A DNA stretch of 64,000 nucleotides. Source: Trichoplax sp. H2. Taxonomy: Eukaryota; Placozoa; Uniplacotomia; Trichoplacea. The notes below the pieces were generated by a model. It was not told the origin of the DNA, did no database searches, and worked only from the letters and a program-made list of their open reading frames with translations. Shown here one piece after another: positions 1-13,002 of the stretch. The stretch covers positions 186,001 to 250,000 of the forward strand of contig NOWV01000093.1 of NCBI GenBank assembly GCA_003344405.1, given 5' to 3'. Within the stretch, counting starts at the first letter, position 1; each line of letters starts with the position of its first letter. The position numbers were made by a program, and so were the translations under genes.

Positions 1-563
1 CGATTTCACCACAAGATCTTTCATCAAAGCGTAGCAAGGTTCACCATGTAGTTTCATACCTTTGCCTTGATGACAGGATTGTGAACATCAACATCGTAGT
101 CTACTTGTATTGATTATAGATCATAACAGACGATGAAGGTACAAAAATACGATAGAGACTCAATCGATTGATGTCTAAATAATTGTTATTTCATCGCCCG
201 TTAAGTTGCTCTTCCAAATCATTTGTCACGCTAATCGAAAGTTGGGTCGAAGCGAATTGTACCAACAATTTGATCATCCATGTTACTTGAATCAATCATA
301 ATTATCGACAAGGATGAAAGACAGTAGATCAAGCCACTGTAATAATAATCATAATCTCTTTTCAAATTATTCCTCTTTCTCTATCCATCATATACAAGCA
401 CTTATCTAATTGTACCGTGATTTTTTTTTCAATGATTTTTTTCTGCCGTCATGAACATTTTAAAAATACATTAAAATGTGTTTGGCCATTGTTTGTTTTG
501 TATGATGATATTCTTTATTTGAATATTGATTATTATTTTACCCACTTTTCTTACATAATGTAG
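1..563. other. Noncoding sequence upstream of the first visible SGSM exon
   Basis: No exon is recognisable. An acceptor AG at 562-563 after a T-rich stretch shows that at least the right part is intron of the SGSM gene, whose first exon(s) must lie to the left of the window. The homopolymer T run near 420-430 is plain low complexity. Confidence 0.6.
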
Positions 564-3500
564 GTGAAACAGCTGATGGAAGAGGCTGTAACTAAAAAAT
601 TTATACACGAAGACAGTGGAACGGTGATCACCTTTTGCAGTAAGTGATAGTGTTATTGGCGATAGTTTTATGGAATGCAAATCGTCCAATTCCTTTTATT
701 CATGTCGTTCAAATTCATCATCAAATGATGGTATACACACGCTGGACTTACCAGTACAGTCAATCACATTTTTTCGATCTTAAAGTGCAAACTTTTTGCG
801 GATCGAGAACGATCGTAGTTGATATACTGAGTACAAGATTAGTTGCGATCGTCGGGGGGATACACATTTCTCACACAGTCGACTGAGAATTGAAAGTGTG
901 TTGTGGATACCTTCGTGATCGGATACTATTGAACACGGAAGGACTTCCTGCCTTTCAAGTCAGAAAGAGATCGCCACAACGAAACGGCTCTACGGATTGT
1001 CTAAACAGTATGGGTATGGCCAAGAATTTAAAATCACTTTTATTGTTGACTGGCCATACGTCCATGCTTGTTGTCCGTATGCTGAATAAAAATGGTCTGT
1101 TGTCATTGACTGCTAAAATGATTCCAAATGGCCAGCATGAGAACGATTTGAAGACTTGACAATCTCTGAGATTAGAATCCTATTCAATTATTCAGATTGC
1201 GCTTTCTAGCGTTGCTTGATTGATTTTACATTATTGCACTTCTTTTTGTTCCCCTTTTCAAATGAATTGCACATGGATTTAATTTGCCTCCTGGGGTTTG
1301 AAGTGCTTAATGAAGATATCAGTCTGTAGTATATTACGCTAATGGATTATCCATGTTCAATCTTGACAAATTGATAGAAAGGACATAGATACGGATAGGC
1401 AGATTACTCATATCTCCCATACCTGCATGCCTTATTAAATTTTACTTTTGTTTTGATGTCACGCCATGACACTATCAAAAGACCACGGGCAAGGCTTCAT
1501 CATGGACCGCTAATAAAAACGATTTTTATTTTTTGAGTAGTCCATGGCTTAATGAATCGCTACCGTTGGCTAAAATTCACAGTACAGTAATCAATGTGCG
1601 CTAAACCTGATTGCTATCCCCAGTATGTAGTCAATTAAATTATTATCGGTCTGGTGGCGTAGAATTCTCGACTAGAGAAGCAAGTTAGTGGTGATGGGTT
1701 AAAGTAGTAAAAGCGTTGACGTAAGTTTTTGATACGAAGCAAGTTAGTGGTGATGGACTAAAGTAGTAAAAACGTTGACACAAGTTTTTGACACGAAGCA
1801 AGTTAGTGGTGGTGGACTAAAGTAGTAAAAACGTTGACACGAAGCAAGTTACTGGTGATGGACTAAAGTAGTAAAAACGTTGACACAAGTTTTTGACACG
1901 AAGCAAGTTAGTGGTGATGGACTAAAGTAGTAAAAACGTTGACACAAGCTTTTGACACGAAGCAAGTTACTGGTGATGGACTAAAGTAGTAAAAACGTTG
2001 ACACAAGCTTTGACACGAAGCAAGTTACTGGTGATGGATTATAGTAGTAAAAAATGTTGACATAAAAGCTTTTCTCATGTAATTCTAGTAATAGAATATC
2101 GTAGGCACTCTTTGATCGATAATAATCTATACATTGTACAATGGATAGCTATGTAACTGAGTAGTGAAAACGGTTTAATGGCTATCTATCATCCACTTCC
2201 ACTTGTACAGTGTACTTAGTCGTGGCAAATGAGAATAGGAAGGAAGACTTTTAGAGAAAATTGATTTGACAGTATACTTCACAAGTCTAGGTAGTGGATA
2301 TCATTTTTCAGTTTAACTATTTGTGCTAGTAACTCCAAACTCTAGACAATCTGTCATCGATATCGGTGGTGTTTAGATTACTTAAGGGCCACCTATTCCA
2401 ATATTATTCACATGGATCAATACGAGAAAGAATGGCATCGTAGACACAATGAAATGCAATATAATTATACAAACCATAAGCAAGTACGATTAGAAAGGAA
2501 AAACAAGAAAAGTACACTGCAGTCTACTCCACTGTGCAGAATTAAACAACAAAACGCCAACGATAAACCCTCGGTGATGATTTCCCCCCAAAATGCTGAT
2601 CGATTACTGATATTATTGTACAATACTTAATTTTTTCAGTGTTTACCAGGGTCTATGAAATGCGATGTTTTGCCTTTCTAGAGTAATAATGGATGTCACG
2701 AAAAGTGTATAATATATGCCTAATAACACTACATTTTTTCAGTGTATACCAGGGTCTATGAAATGCCATGTTTTGCCTTTCTACAGTAATAATGGATGTC
2801 ACAAAAAGTGTACAGTATATGGCTAATAACACTACATTTTTTCAGTGTATACCAGGGTCTATGAAATGCCATGTTTTGCCTTTCTACAGTAATAATGGAC
2901 ATCACAAAAAGTGTATAATATATGCCTAATAACACTAAATTAGTGTATCGTTTATGTGTAATAATACAATAAGACAGTCCTCTCTAACCGAATGGAAACA
3001 GTTTAGCAAGAATAAAAGCAGAGTACAATAGGTTAGGATGCATTACCTTCTTTAATGTGTAAAGTACATGGACTATCATTTTATGATTTTAGAGATGATG
3101 TATCCAATCCGATTGATTACAGTTGAAATAATACGTATATCCTTCATCTTTTTTACTTATCCTATCAAGCATCAAAGTAGCATAAAAATAGTTTACGTCA
3201 ATTTTAATAATTCATATCAATGAAGTGAATTGAATTTGGTCTGTAGACAGGCGTAGCAGATGGTACAATGGAGTAAAGAAAAAATGATAGCCCAACAGGA
3301 AGTACAAATTACGTGTATAGCATTATTGATCTCTTTGATCTACGACAATGTTGTAGATGGAGTAGAATCTCGTGCATGGACTATTACAATCACACGCTTT
3401 TTGTATAGGCAATCTGAACTTGTGGTAGATATGATCTACCGGTTAAATCATGCCAATTGTCGCTGTATACTTGAATATCAAATATCCTTTGCTAGCATGT

Positions 3501-6500
3501 TTAATGTCTATGTGTGACTATAGACTTCTCGGTAAGTAGAGTAACTTGAGTGTTGATTCCCGATGGATATTTGTTAACGTTGCTTGCGTACCTTCATACT
3601 GAATGTTAACATCATGGACAGTAGATATTAATGGAGTAAAGTTAATCATAATAATAATGTATGGGGGGTAATCGACTCGTATTATCGGCAATTACAAGAT
3701 TGGTTAAACGACATTAGCCTACACATTATTACCCTTTTAACCTTGGTTCAGTTGAGATGATGAGTTCGGCTTAAGGGTTACATCCTATTATTTTAGTTTA
3801 GAATTGATTGTCCAAGAATAATTACAAGGATAGCCATAAATTAATTTAAGGCAATCAACCCTATCTATTAACGTAAATATGCAACTGTTCGTTTTCGAAT
3901 GACAGCTGTGACTTTTTTGACTACATTAGAAAAAAAATAGATTTTGTATAGTATACTGTATTGAGAAACAGACAATCTAATTTTACGCAGGAAGTAATCA
4001 ACTGCAGGCTTTATATCTCCCTTAATGATGATATTGACTCCATATTGATTAGCCTAAAAGCTTTTTATCAATCTCTACCGACGTATATTATGTTATACGA
4101 ATATTGACTGTATTGCACAGCGACGCTTTATTAGTAAACGGTTAAACGGAGTATTCTTACGCTTTCTGAAATAGTTCAAATGAATGATTATTGATTTAAC
4201 AGTTATTAAATTTTTAAAATTTTCAAAATAAATAAGTATTGTCAGTACTATGCGATCTGTAGTGTGTGTACAGAATATCAAACAAAAACGAATCCCGTAT
4301 TTACTGGCTAATATATACCTAGAGGATTATTTATGTCAAGTTGTAATTAGTTACTTATCACCATCGCTAATGTATGCGTAGATGATTATTTTTTGTCAAG
4401 TTTTGATTAGTTACTTATCATCATGAACTATGATAGTAACCAGGGCTATGAGTATTCGTTGGTTTGGATAGATGAGAGAGAACAAGAAGCTGTTTCTATG
4501 GCCCTAGGGTGATGAATGAATCTTGAAGCCAAGTTAAATTGATAGAATACGCACAGGACGTAAAAATAGGCCCTCCGAATGAAGATCTCTTTCTGCCGTG
4601 AAATACGATTGACTGTTCTTAATTTTAAGCTATTTCTTCGGTACCTGAGTGATGACTGGATCTTTGAGCAAAGTTAAACTGATAGAATAGACACAGTACT
4701 TAAGATTAGGTCCTTCAAATTAAATTCTCTTCCCGCCGTGAAATATTATAACTTTCTTGATTTGAATTGGAATCCGTCTAAATCGTTGGTGTATTCGACA
4801 TGTTGATGATCTAAACTGTAGCTTATTCTTGTTACAGTTGCTATGCATACATAAAAATTTGTAGCTAATTATATACCGCGCAAATATATTAAGTTCTAGA
4901 TGGTATCATGACTAGTTGTTTTAGTGACCAAATCATGCAGATACTTTGCGTTTACTAAGGGTTGGTCTTGCTCACAGTGACAAGTCACGACGGAAATATG
5001 TGGTTTAGGATTTCTATATTAATCTACGCGTAACGTCGTATAGCACTATTACCTTCATGATTACCTGTTACTTAATGTAATTATGTGAGGACGCTAACAG
5101 AAAAGCGTAAATTATATTAAATGGGGAATGATGTTTGTAGGTCTTGTAATAATTTTGTATTTTTGGGTTGCTAATAAGAATGAGTGGATAACTGACAGAG
5201 ATTGAATCTTGTTCACGAATAATTACATGCGAGTATAATATAATTATTGTAGGTAATCGTACTATTCAGTAGAATTAACTCTTATCCAATATTATCAATC
5301 AAACAACAGTACTACAGTACATTGGGGGATTTATTCTGTGTAAATGTTGATTGTACTTTGTAGAATAGCTAATTATGCTCTGTTTACAGCTTTGATCTTC
5401 CTACATTTTTTCTTCATCATACATAGCATTAATTTTTCTCTGCTCTGAACAATACATAGACGAAAGTAACAGCTTTTCCTTCATTTGCCTTAATTAGCCA
5501 AAAATAAGAAAAAAAATTCTGTATTTATCATAGTATTCTCATTGCCTTCATAATAGAGCGTATGGTAGCTTTACTATGCAAGCGCAGTGCTATAATGCTC
5601 AAGTTCTATAGCACGGTAATAGTAGACGTTTTGGATGCAGTTGTAATGATGATGAAGTATAACATACTTGATGAATAAAGCGTAAGATAGCTTGACTTTG
5701 CGAGTGCAGTGCTATAATGTTGACAAGTTCTATAGTAGGTCCTTGGTAATAGTAAACGCTTTAGATTTAGTCGTCATAATAATCAAGTATACGTATAACA
5801 CTCGATAAAGTATAATCTATTATTGGTTTATTCCTTTAAAAAGAACGTCGAGAATTTGTTATTGTTACAGAAAATCTTGAATAATACTATACATTATACA
5901 GTATACGTATACGGTACTTTGGGCTTTGTCCATCATTTATACATTTAAGATTAGAGTAACTAAACCAAGAGCTTGATGATCAGAATAAATAGATGAGATC
6001 ATCTTAATATTACTATTACATATGACTATTTAGAATTGTATCAGTGTTTTCATTCTCGTGTACATCAGTTCATATCGAAAATGCATCAAAGCTGTTGAAA
6101 ATTGAGTTTTTTACTCCACAATTGTTTGCTGTATTAGGAGTTTATTATATTATGCGCATATAGATATGAAATACGGCATTGTATAAACTGGGGTATAGCC
6201 AGTGAAAGACTATTGCAGCATCAAATTTCTGTCTATATCAAAAGAAGTTATGATATCCTAGATAAAGTTTACAAAGATTTCGTCTAAATGCATTCATTTA
6301 ATTTGATAGAATGTATTGAAAATTGTCTAATTCACGGCTTGAAGAAAAGAGCTGGCGGTTGGCTAAGGAATCTATCATCACATGCTCTGTTAGTAAAGCT
6401 TAGCAAGAACAGTCAGCTTGCTGCAAACTTACTAGAAAAGAGTTATATGGAAGATGGGGGCTTCAGAGGTAGAAGTGATTCAAGCTTAAGCCAATCCAGG

Positions 6501-9500
6501 CGTAAAATTTCCGAAAAACAAAAAAGTGTTTCACATATTCATCCAGCTCTGGCTAAGCATCGATGGATTTTGATAGCTCTGATGGAAAGGAAATTAATTC
6601 CAATTATAGAAGAATTAATGAGAGTATCAAGGTATTAGAATCAACAGCATTGCAATGATAGTACTTAATCGGGCATAAATACCTCATAAAAATACCTATA
6701 AAATAGAATAAGATTGCCTAGATAGTAATGTACTCAAAACTGTACGTACTGTATATCATGAAATATAGGCTTGGCTATACTGATCGTAATGATTCGCATT
6801 TTTTAAAATTAAAAATAAATTATCAAAGATATCAAAGACGTAAATATTAGCGCTGATGATACAAGATTAACACTTATTTCGTAATATATTAGCAAATTCT
6901 ATGAAAGTGAAGCTTTGATGCTGCACACGGTTGATGGCCCTTTACTTGTTAACTTGATTGGTAAGCATTTAATATGCCTGATATCATAATGTATTTCTTA
7001 TGTAAAAGCGATATTGTAATATACAGTGTATGCTACATACTAATCAGTATCATTTCGCATATTAAAATAACAGTCGGTGTATGCGCTCTTGAATTTACTC
7101 GTATGAAAACTCCTGATAATGTATGGTCTGATCCATCTGCTGAAGAACTAGTTAAACGTGATAGGTAGACACAATAGAAACTGTAGACATCATGCATTGC
7201 CATTTAATTTATTCTATTTACATAACAGAAATCAGTAATAACTAACACTTGTATACTTTTCCTTCTGTTTATAAAATAATTAGAATTCATTCTACAGAAT
7301 CGTTCTCCAGGATGAACTCCCAAACGAAACCTACACTAGGAAAGGTAATGTATCATCTAATCATTGAAAACCTTCATGGATTATAGTTACGAGTATATAT
7401 TGTCGGTTAATTTAATTATAATTTGTATAGTGTTTCTGCATATTTTAATTCGTCTGTATATAAATATTTTAGATGAATAGCGCAATATCTGTGGATGATA
7501 TTCGATCAAAATATTCCGCGAGAGATCATGTAGAATCGATGCACCAGAACGGTTCTGCAACATTACTGTACGGCAAAAACAATGTCCTTGCTCAGCCGGT
7601 ATGTGACATGAATATAGGAATCCCAGGAATTTTATTTGCTTTTTAAGCAATTTTTCATTTATTGCTAAACCTACAGAAAGATGGTATGGAACCTGTTGCC
7701 GGATATTTATCACTGCACAAAACAGACCTTCACTTGCTGCTGAAATGGACTCCGAATCAGCTAATGAATGCTGGCGAGAAATATAACGAAAAGTAAACCA
7801 TACAATATAATATCATTGACGAACAATATCGTAAAAGAACGTATTTTGTTTACTAAACGTAGTGCACAATTTTTCATAAAGTCTCATACTAATTCGGAAT
7901 TTATTTTCAGTATTTTGTGGGAATATGCTATGACAATTGATTTTAGTCAAATCATTTACCTTCATGTACATCAAAGTAAGTTACTAAAGTTAAGTTGCAA
8001 GGTTGTATATATATTGTTTCGCATATAAAGCACTTCTCTAAATTGAAGGGCTAATCATTTCTACTTCTCGCTTATCAATGTATTAGGTAACAATAAAAAC
8101 TCCGTTATTTTGGTTGGATTTGATGGAGTGCAATATAAACCGTTTATTTTTCCAAAGGGTGGTGCGATGCTGTCATTTTTGTCTTGCTTGGAGAGTGGCA
8201 TTCTACCCTATGGAAAATTTGATCCACCGCTATTTACAAAGAAACGTGGGGGTTTACGATCTAAGAGAAGCAGCAAATTTGCTGCAAAAAACAAAGACAG
8301 AATCAACAGCGATGATTATTCAGGGTTGTTGAAAGAACTCTCATCTGATAAGGGATCTGATGGACTAATGAATTTTGTGTTTCGCATAATTACTACAAAT
8401 GAAACCAAAAAAACTAGTAAGTTCGTTTCAGTTTTTAAATTTTCTACCAAGGAACTATCCTAGTAGTTTGAGAAACAACAAAATATTAAATTTACTGATG
8501 CTATATTTCTACTTTTTATCAAAATCTGCATTTGAAATGGTATATGTTTATAAATAGAGCTATCTCGAAGGAGAGCAGCTGCAAAGCTATTGAGAGAAAA
8601 GCATGCTGAAGAAGTAAAAGATGTACCTGCAGAACCTTTTGCAAACATGTATTCAACTTCTGAACATAATCTTCAGGCTTCTTCGGATAAGTAAGTATAA
8701 ATGTTAAGTTCAAATGGGCATAAAATATATATACTTTTATATCTTGTGTATGACTAAATCGGAAAAATATCGGATATTTTTATTTTAGGCAATCAATAAA
8801 GTCCCTATGCGATAGCATGAGAGTTCAGTTACTTTCACGAGCTTTCTATGGATGTAAGGACCAGATAAACAATATAGAAGTATTACATAGTTTTATTAAT
8901 AGACCGATTTTAAAATACATACTTTGTGATTTAATAGGGCTCGCTTACTGTCGCCATCTATCAACCGTAAGAATCCATTTATCAGGGCTGGTACATGAAA
9001 AAAATATTTCTATAACGCAAACATCAAATACCTCAGCTGGTATCACCGAAAAAGTATGGAAAGAACTGAATAGCTCCGGAAAGGTAAGTTAAAAATTATA
9101 ATATAAGCTAGTACTTAATCAGAACGACGTATAATGAAGTGTCCTATAATTCGAAACTTTGAAAAATTTTGCCTTGGCTACATTTTTAAACGTCGACATA
9201 TAGGTCAAGGATGAAGAAGAAATCATGAAACTCACTTACTTTGGAGGGGTTGAACATAGTATAAGGAAGGAGGTAAAACAAACCCTTAGTAACCTTTAAT
9301 GAAATTCTTAACTTTACAATATTTTACTATGCCGATTTTATGTTGATTGTCTCTAATTGTAATTAAAGGTGTGGCCTTACTTACTTGGACATTACAAAGT
9401 AGGATTAACTGAAGATGAGAGAGAAATGATTGATAAAGCATCAGAAAAATCCTTCCGGCGTATTTTAGATGAATGGCAAGCTTGTGAGACTTATTTGTTA

Positions 9501-11376
9501 GGTAAAGAAAAAGGCAAAGATGATGTATTTATGGATCAAGATAACGATAGTTCGTCGTTAGAGTATAAAGGTATTTTTAATAATGATAGAAGTAAATTAT
9601 TTAGTGGCTTTATTGCATTTTATATTGTAGAAGTGCAAATTTGCAATTTTATCTGATTTTTACGTTTCTGTTAATTTTCTATTGTCCATTAGAAATTAAT
9701 GGTACCAATGATTTAAATCAGGAAATAGATGAAGCTGATGCAAGATCTTTAAGCAAATTTGATCCCTACTCTGATTGTTATTCAAGCATTAGTATTGATA
9801 CCCTCGATAGAAGTGAAATTGATAGTGCATTCGGATCGGTTGACAACAAATCTAACGGAATGTCATCGAGCGAAAGTAGAGATAATGCAACAATAAGTAA
9901 AGGAGATAGCTTTAAGAAAAAGGTGAAACTGCTAAGGAAAGGCAGCAGCTCTTTTGAAAGGGTTAGCGTTTCGTCAAATGGTTCTTTCAATGTAAGTATA
10001 GTCAATGTGGACGTTAATATTCCATTTTACAGCTATCATTACCAGAAAAGAAGATTTATGTCTACTATGAAATATTTATATTGTCGTATTTATGCTATAT
10101 GAATTGATTAATTTCATTTGTGATTGCTTTTAGTCGGAAGTTTTGGAAATATTTTCTAGCAATTTGCACCGTATCGATAAGGATGTAATGCGTTGCGATC
10201 GTAATTATTGGTATTTTACCCCCAATAATCCGCATAATAATTTACAAAAATTAAGAAATATAATGTGCAGGTTAGTATAACAAAATCAAGCTTCTTTCGA
10301 GGGTGATATCAACTAGTTATTCTTATTGTTTGAAATGTTATGCATCATATCCGAGTTAATGAAGTAATAATTACTTCCATATGATTGATTATAATTTATA
10401 GCTTTGTTTGGGAACATCTCGATATTGGTTACGTACAGGGAATGTGCGACTTGGCTGCGCCATTATTAGTAATATTCGATGATGAACCGAAAAGTTACAG
10501 CTGCTTTTGCTTTCTGATGAATCGAATGGCATCAAATTTTCCGCATGGTGGTGGTATGGATACACACTTTGCAAATATGCGCTCTTTAATTCAGGTTGGT
10601 TATCTTCATTGCTGCGATATATATACATTTTGAAATTGCGTAATCCAGGCTAATTATCTGCTAGATATTGGATTCAGAAATGTTCGATTTGATGCATCAG
10701 AACGGTGATTATACGCATTTTTACTTTTGTTACCGTTGGTTTTTACTTGATTTTAAACGAGGTAAGATTGATTATATATATAAACTACAAGAAAATGTCA
10801 CTATCATTTTCTCAATGATCGTCTAAATGCTTAAATATGCCATAATTATTTTACTAAATATGTATTTGTTGATATGATTTCAGAGCTCGTTTATGATGAT
10901 GTCTTCTCGGTATGGGAATGCATTTGGGCTGCTCGATATTGTGTTTCTGAACATTTTGTTCTTTTTATTGCTCTAGCATTGGTCGAAAATTATAGGTAGT
11001 TATCACTGTACTTAGCCTGTCCGAGCTACTGTATTACCCTTATTATCTCGATATCAATTATTAAGAAATATTATTTTATGCAACACACAGATATATCATT
11101 CTGGATAATAACATGGATTTTACGGATATCATAAAGTTCTTTAATGGTATGTAACTATAAAATTAATCATAAGTTTAATAGAATAATAACAGTTAAATTT
11201 GTAAATGTATCACGAAAATTTTATTAGCGATCGGATTCATTGATCGATGCAACTCACACTTTTTTATTTGTTTGTTTTGAAAAGAAATGGCAGAACGACA
11301 TAACATGAATGCGGTATTAAATGAAGCACGAACTTTGGTTGCAAAAGTACAAAATTTAATCGATACAAAGTATTGA
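564..11376 (+). CDS. SGSM: SGSM-type RUN and TBC domain Rab-GAP, 5' partial
   Basis: Exons: 564-639, 6310-6631, 6893-6960, 7074-7164, 7311-7344, 7473-7598, 7677-7792, 7911-7975, 8087-8416, 8558-8690, 8789-8853, 8938-9083, 9204-9272, 9369-9570, 9693-9991, 10134-10270, 10402-10594, 10665-10761, 10884-10995, 11091-11146, 11285-11376 (TGA). They join in frame to 942 residues; only the N-terminal tip is missing. A RUN domain (about 1-190) is followed by the SGSM RAP/Rab-binding PH-like domain (about 215-410; [14 protein letters not shown]) and a TBC domain (about 525 to the end). The catalytic arginine finger IDKDVMR and glutamine finger GYVQGM are both present, so GAP activity is likely. As in vertebrate SGSM1/2, a serine- and acid-rich insertion (9480-9991) splits the TBC domain. 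Family members bind RAP or Rab9 and act on Rab32/33/36-type GTPases in endosomal traffic. Whether it is the SGSM1, 2 or 3 type cannot be told; a single pre-duplication gene is likely. A possible poly(A) signal lies at 11684. Confidence 0.95.
1677..2066. repeat. 59-bp tandem array, about 6.5 copies
   Basis: Units begin with GAAGCAAGTTA at 1677, 1736, 1795, 1841, 1900, 1959 and 2017. Spacing is 59, 59, 46, 59, 59 and 58, so the third unit is a 13-base deletion variant that lost the GACACAAGTTTTT-type segment. Copies are nearly identical, implying recent expansion or homogenisation. It lies inside the SGSM intron. Confidence 0.95.
2633..2943. repeat. 103-bp tandem array, three copies
   Basis: Three units start with TTTTTTCAGTGT and contain ACCAGGGTCTATGAAATG at 2645, 2748 and 2851, an exact 103-base period. 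The first copy differs at a few positions (GCGATG versus GCCATG, CTAGAG versus CTACAG). Each copy carries a TTTTTTCAG acceptor-like sequence. Confidence 0.93.
4322..4424. repeat. Short direct duplication, period about 59
   Basis: Two copies of a unit containing GTCAAGTT and GATTAGTTACTTATCA-like sequence, at about 4322-4364 and 4381-4424, separated by 16 bases. Confidence 0.75.
4511..4758. repeat. Diverged direct duplication, period about 138
   Basis: Two copies (about 4511-4620 and 4648-4758) share AAGTTAAA(T/C)TGATAGAATA and GCCGTGAAATA with many substitutions, so this duplication is older than the arrays at 1.7 and 2.6 kb. Confidence 0.75.
5556..5805. repeat. Diverged tandem duplication, period about 122
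   Basis: Copy one from about 5556 and copy two from about 5678 share GCAGTGCTATAATG, CAAGTTCTATAG and GGTAATAGTA in the same order. Copy two has a small insertion. Confidence 0.8.
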
Positions 11377-13002
11377 GCCCGAATGGATATATTATGGATA
11401 TGATATTTTAATTAGGATTATTCAATAGTCATTTTAGAACGCGCTTATAGCCACCTTTTAATCCTTGATGGTTATTTATTTAGTCGTTTAGCTGTTTATA
11501 TTGTAAATATATATATATATATATATTTGATGATTTGACGTAATGTTAACAATTTCAAAGTGAGTATGTAGAAAAAATAGTCAATATGGCGATGCTTTAC
11601 CTCGCAATGCCTACCTTGTAATACTTTATAGTCACCAAAAAACTATGTAAGAAAAATATTCTATATCTAAAGTACGGTACCGTAATAAATGAATATGACT
11701 TCAGAACTTAAAATAATCGGTAAAGGTGAAGATTAAACCGAATACAGCATAAATTACTGTTGCGACTATCGATTATTTTTGGTCTAAACTTTTCTTGGAT
11801 TGTAGATAGATATGATAATAATTATATATAATTATTCCTATTCATACATACGTATACATACAAGTATGTAACATATATATTAAGTGGTATTTAAAAGATG
11901 TAACCGCGGATATTGGTAATAAAGGCGATATTGAATACCTGATCATTGATTTGATTTATATATCGGATGTTTCGAATGGAGTTTATGTGAAGAATTTACA
12001 GAGTATCTTTCTTGGCATTGGCATAAATATTGTAATTTACATGTAATTACAATAATTGGTATGCAGTATTTAGGATGTGTTCCTTACGTGATATTTACAA
12101 AGCTGTAGACCCTTGTATTTCTTGTATGGAAGCGCCATACAATTATAATAAATAGAAGTATACTCCGTGCAATCCTAGTTTAATAATAGGGTTAATAGCT
12201 AAAGAGTGCCTTGTAGCAACCTCCGTAGAATTGCTACATCATCAAGAAATGCGACTAAATCACACAATTTTTAATTATCAGAAGTTAGTATGTCACAGGA
12301 TACAGTATCTCCATATATAGGTAAATTAAAAGAATTCTTAGTTTTTCATTTATTTTGATACGTATGGGCAGTATCTGGAGATGATCCATGGATAGCACTT
12401 CAGTGCTATTTTTACAGATGTGCATCATACGGCCTTTAACTTCTCTACTAAAATGTTCGGTTTAATTTATATGTGGAATAATTGATAAGATTGATCAAAT
12501 AACTGTTTGCTATTAACATATTGCAAATTGGAAATGTTTCGTTTATAGATCTGTAAGCATACTCGTACTATAAAAATAATATTCTTCTTCATGATAGCCA
12601 AATAAATGCTTTCAAGTATTCACCAATAGGATTTATCGTCATTTTATTATCATTGCAATCATTTAATGAATAACTGTAACGTCATATACAATCCGAAATT
12701 TTTTTAATTCCTGTACAGTACGTAGTTAACGGTAATATCGATAAAGAAGAAAATGACCTTGAATACACTCTACATATCATCTTATGATACATATCAATGA
12801 ATTAGATTGCTATCTACTCGTATATTTTTCCCCTATTTACAACCTCGGAAAAGCATTTACTAGGCCAGTATATGCAGGGTATAGAATAGCTCACTAGATG
12901 ACAGTGTAGTTGAAAAGTTAGAATGTAACAAGAGATGCTCTTTTGAATTAATTGCCGTATAATTTCTTGCTTTTTACCTATCTTATTTAGTTTTGTTAGC
13001 AA
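11377..13002. other. Tail-to-tail intergenic region between SGSM and EXOSC9
   Basis: It holds the two 3' ends. AATAAA at 11684-11689 could serve SGSM, and TTTATT at 12643-12648 (AATAAA on the minus strand) could serve EXOSC9. A (TA)n run lies near 11505-11526. No further gene was found. Confidence 0.6.

Larger units (their letters stand above)
640..6309 (+). other. Large first visible intron of SGSM (5.7 kb)
   Basis: The donor AGTAAG at 639/640 and the acceptor TAG before 6310 give matching phase (codon split 1+2). It is by far the longest intron of this gene; the others are about 80 to 400 bases. It holds several tandem or direct repeats (1677-2066, 2633-2943, 4322-4424, 4511-4758, 5556-5805), listed separately. 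Short open frames at 644-1159, 2412-2630 and 3260-3517 show no family resemblance and are probably chance. Confidence 0.8.

Noticed and set aside
644-1159. Two adjacent plus-strand open frames (80 and 89 codons), possible gene or relic nested in the SGSM intron
   Set aside because: No recognisable domain in any frame, and the flanks show no splice continuity. It could be an old degraded insert, but the sequence does not support that claim.
3260-3517. 85-codon open frame in the SGSM intron
   Set aside because: Low-information composition, no domain, surrounded by stops, no splice partners.
7297-7344. Alternative acceptor at 7297 for the fifth visible SGSM exon
   Set aside because: It would leave phase 2 at the donor, which does not fit the phase-0 exon at 7473. 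The acceptor before 7311 restores the frame and gives better family similarity.
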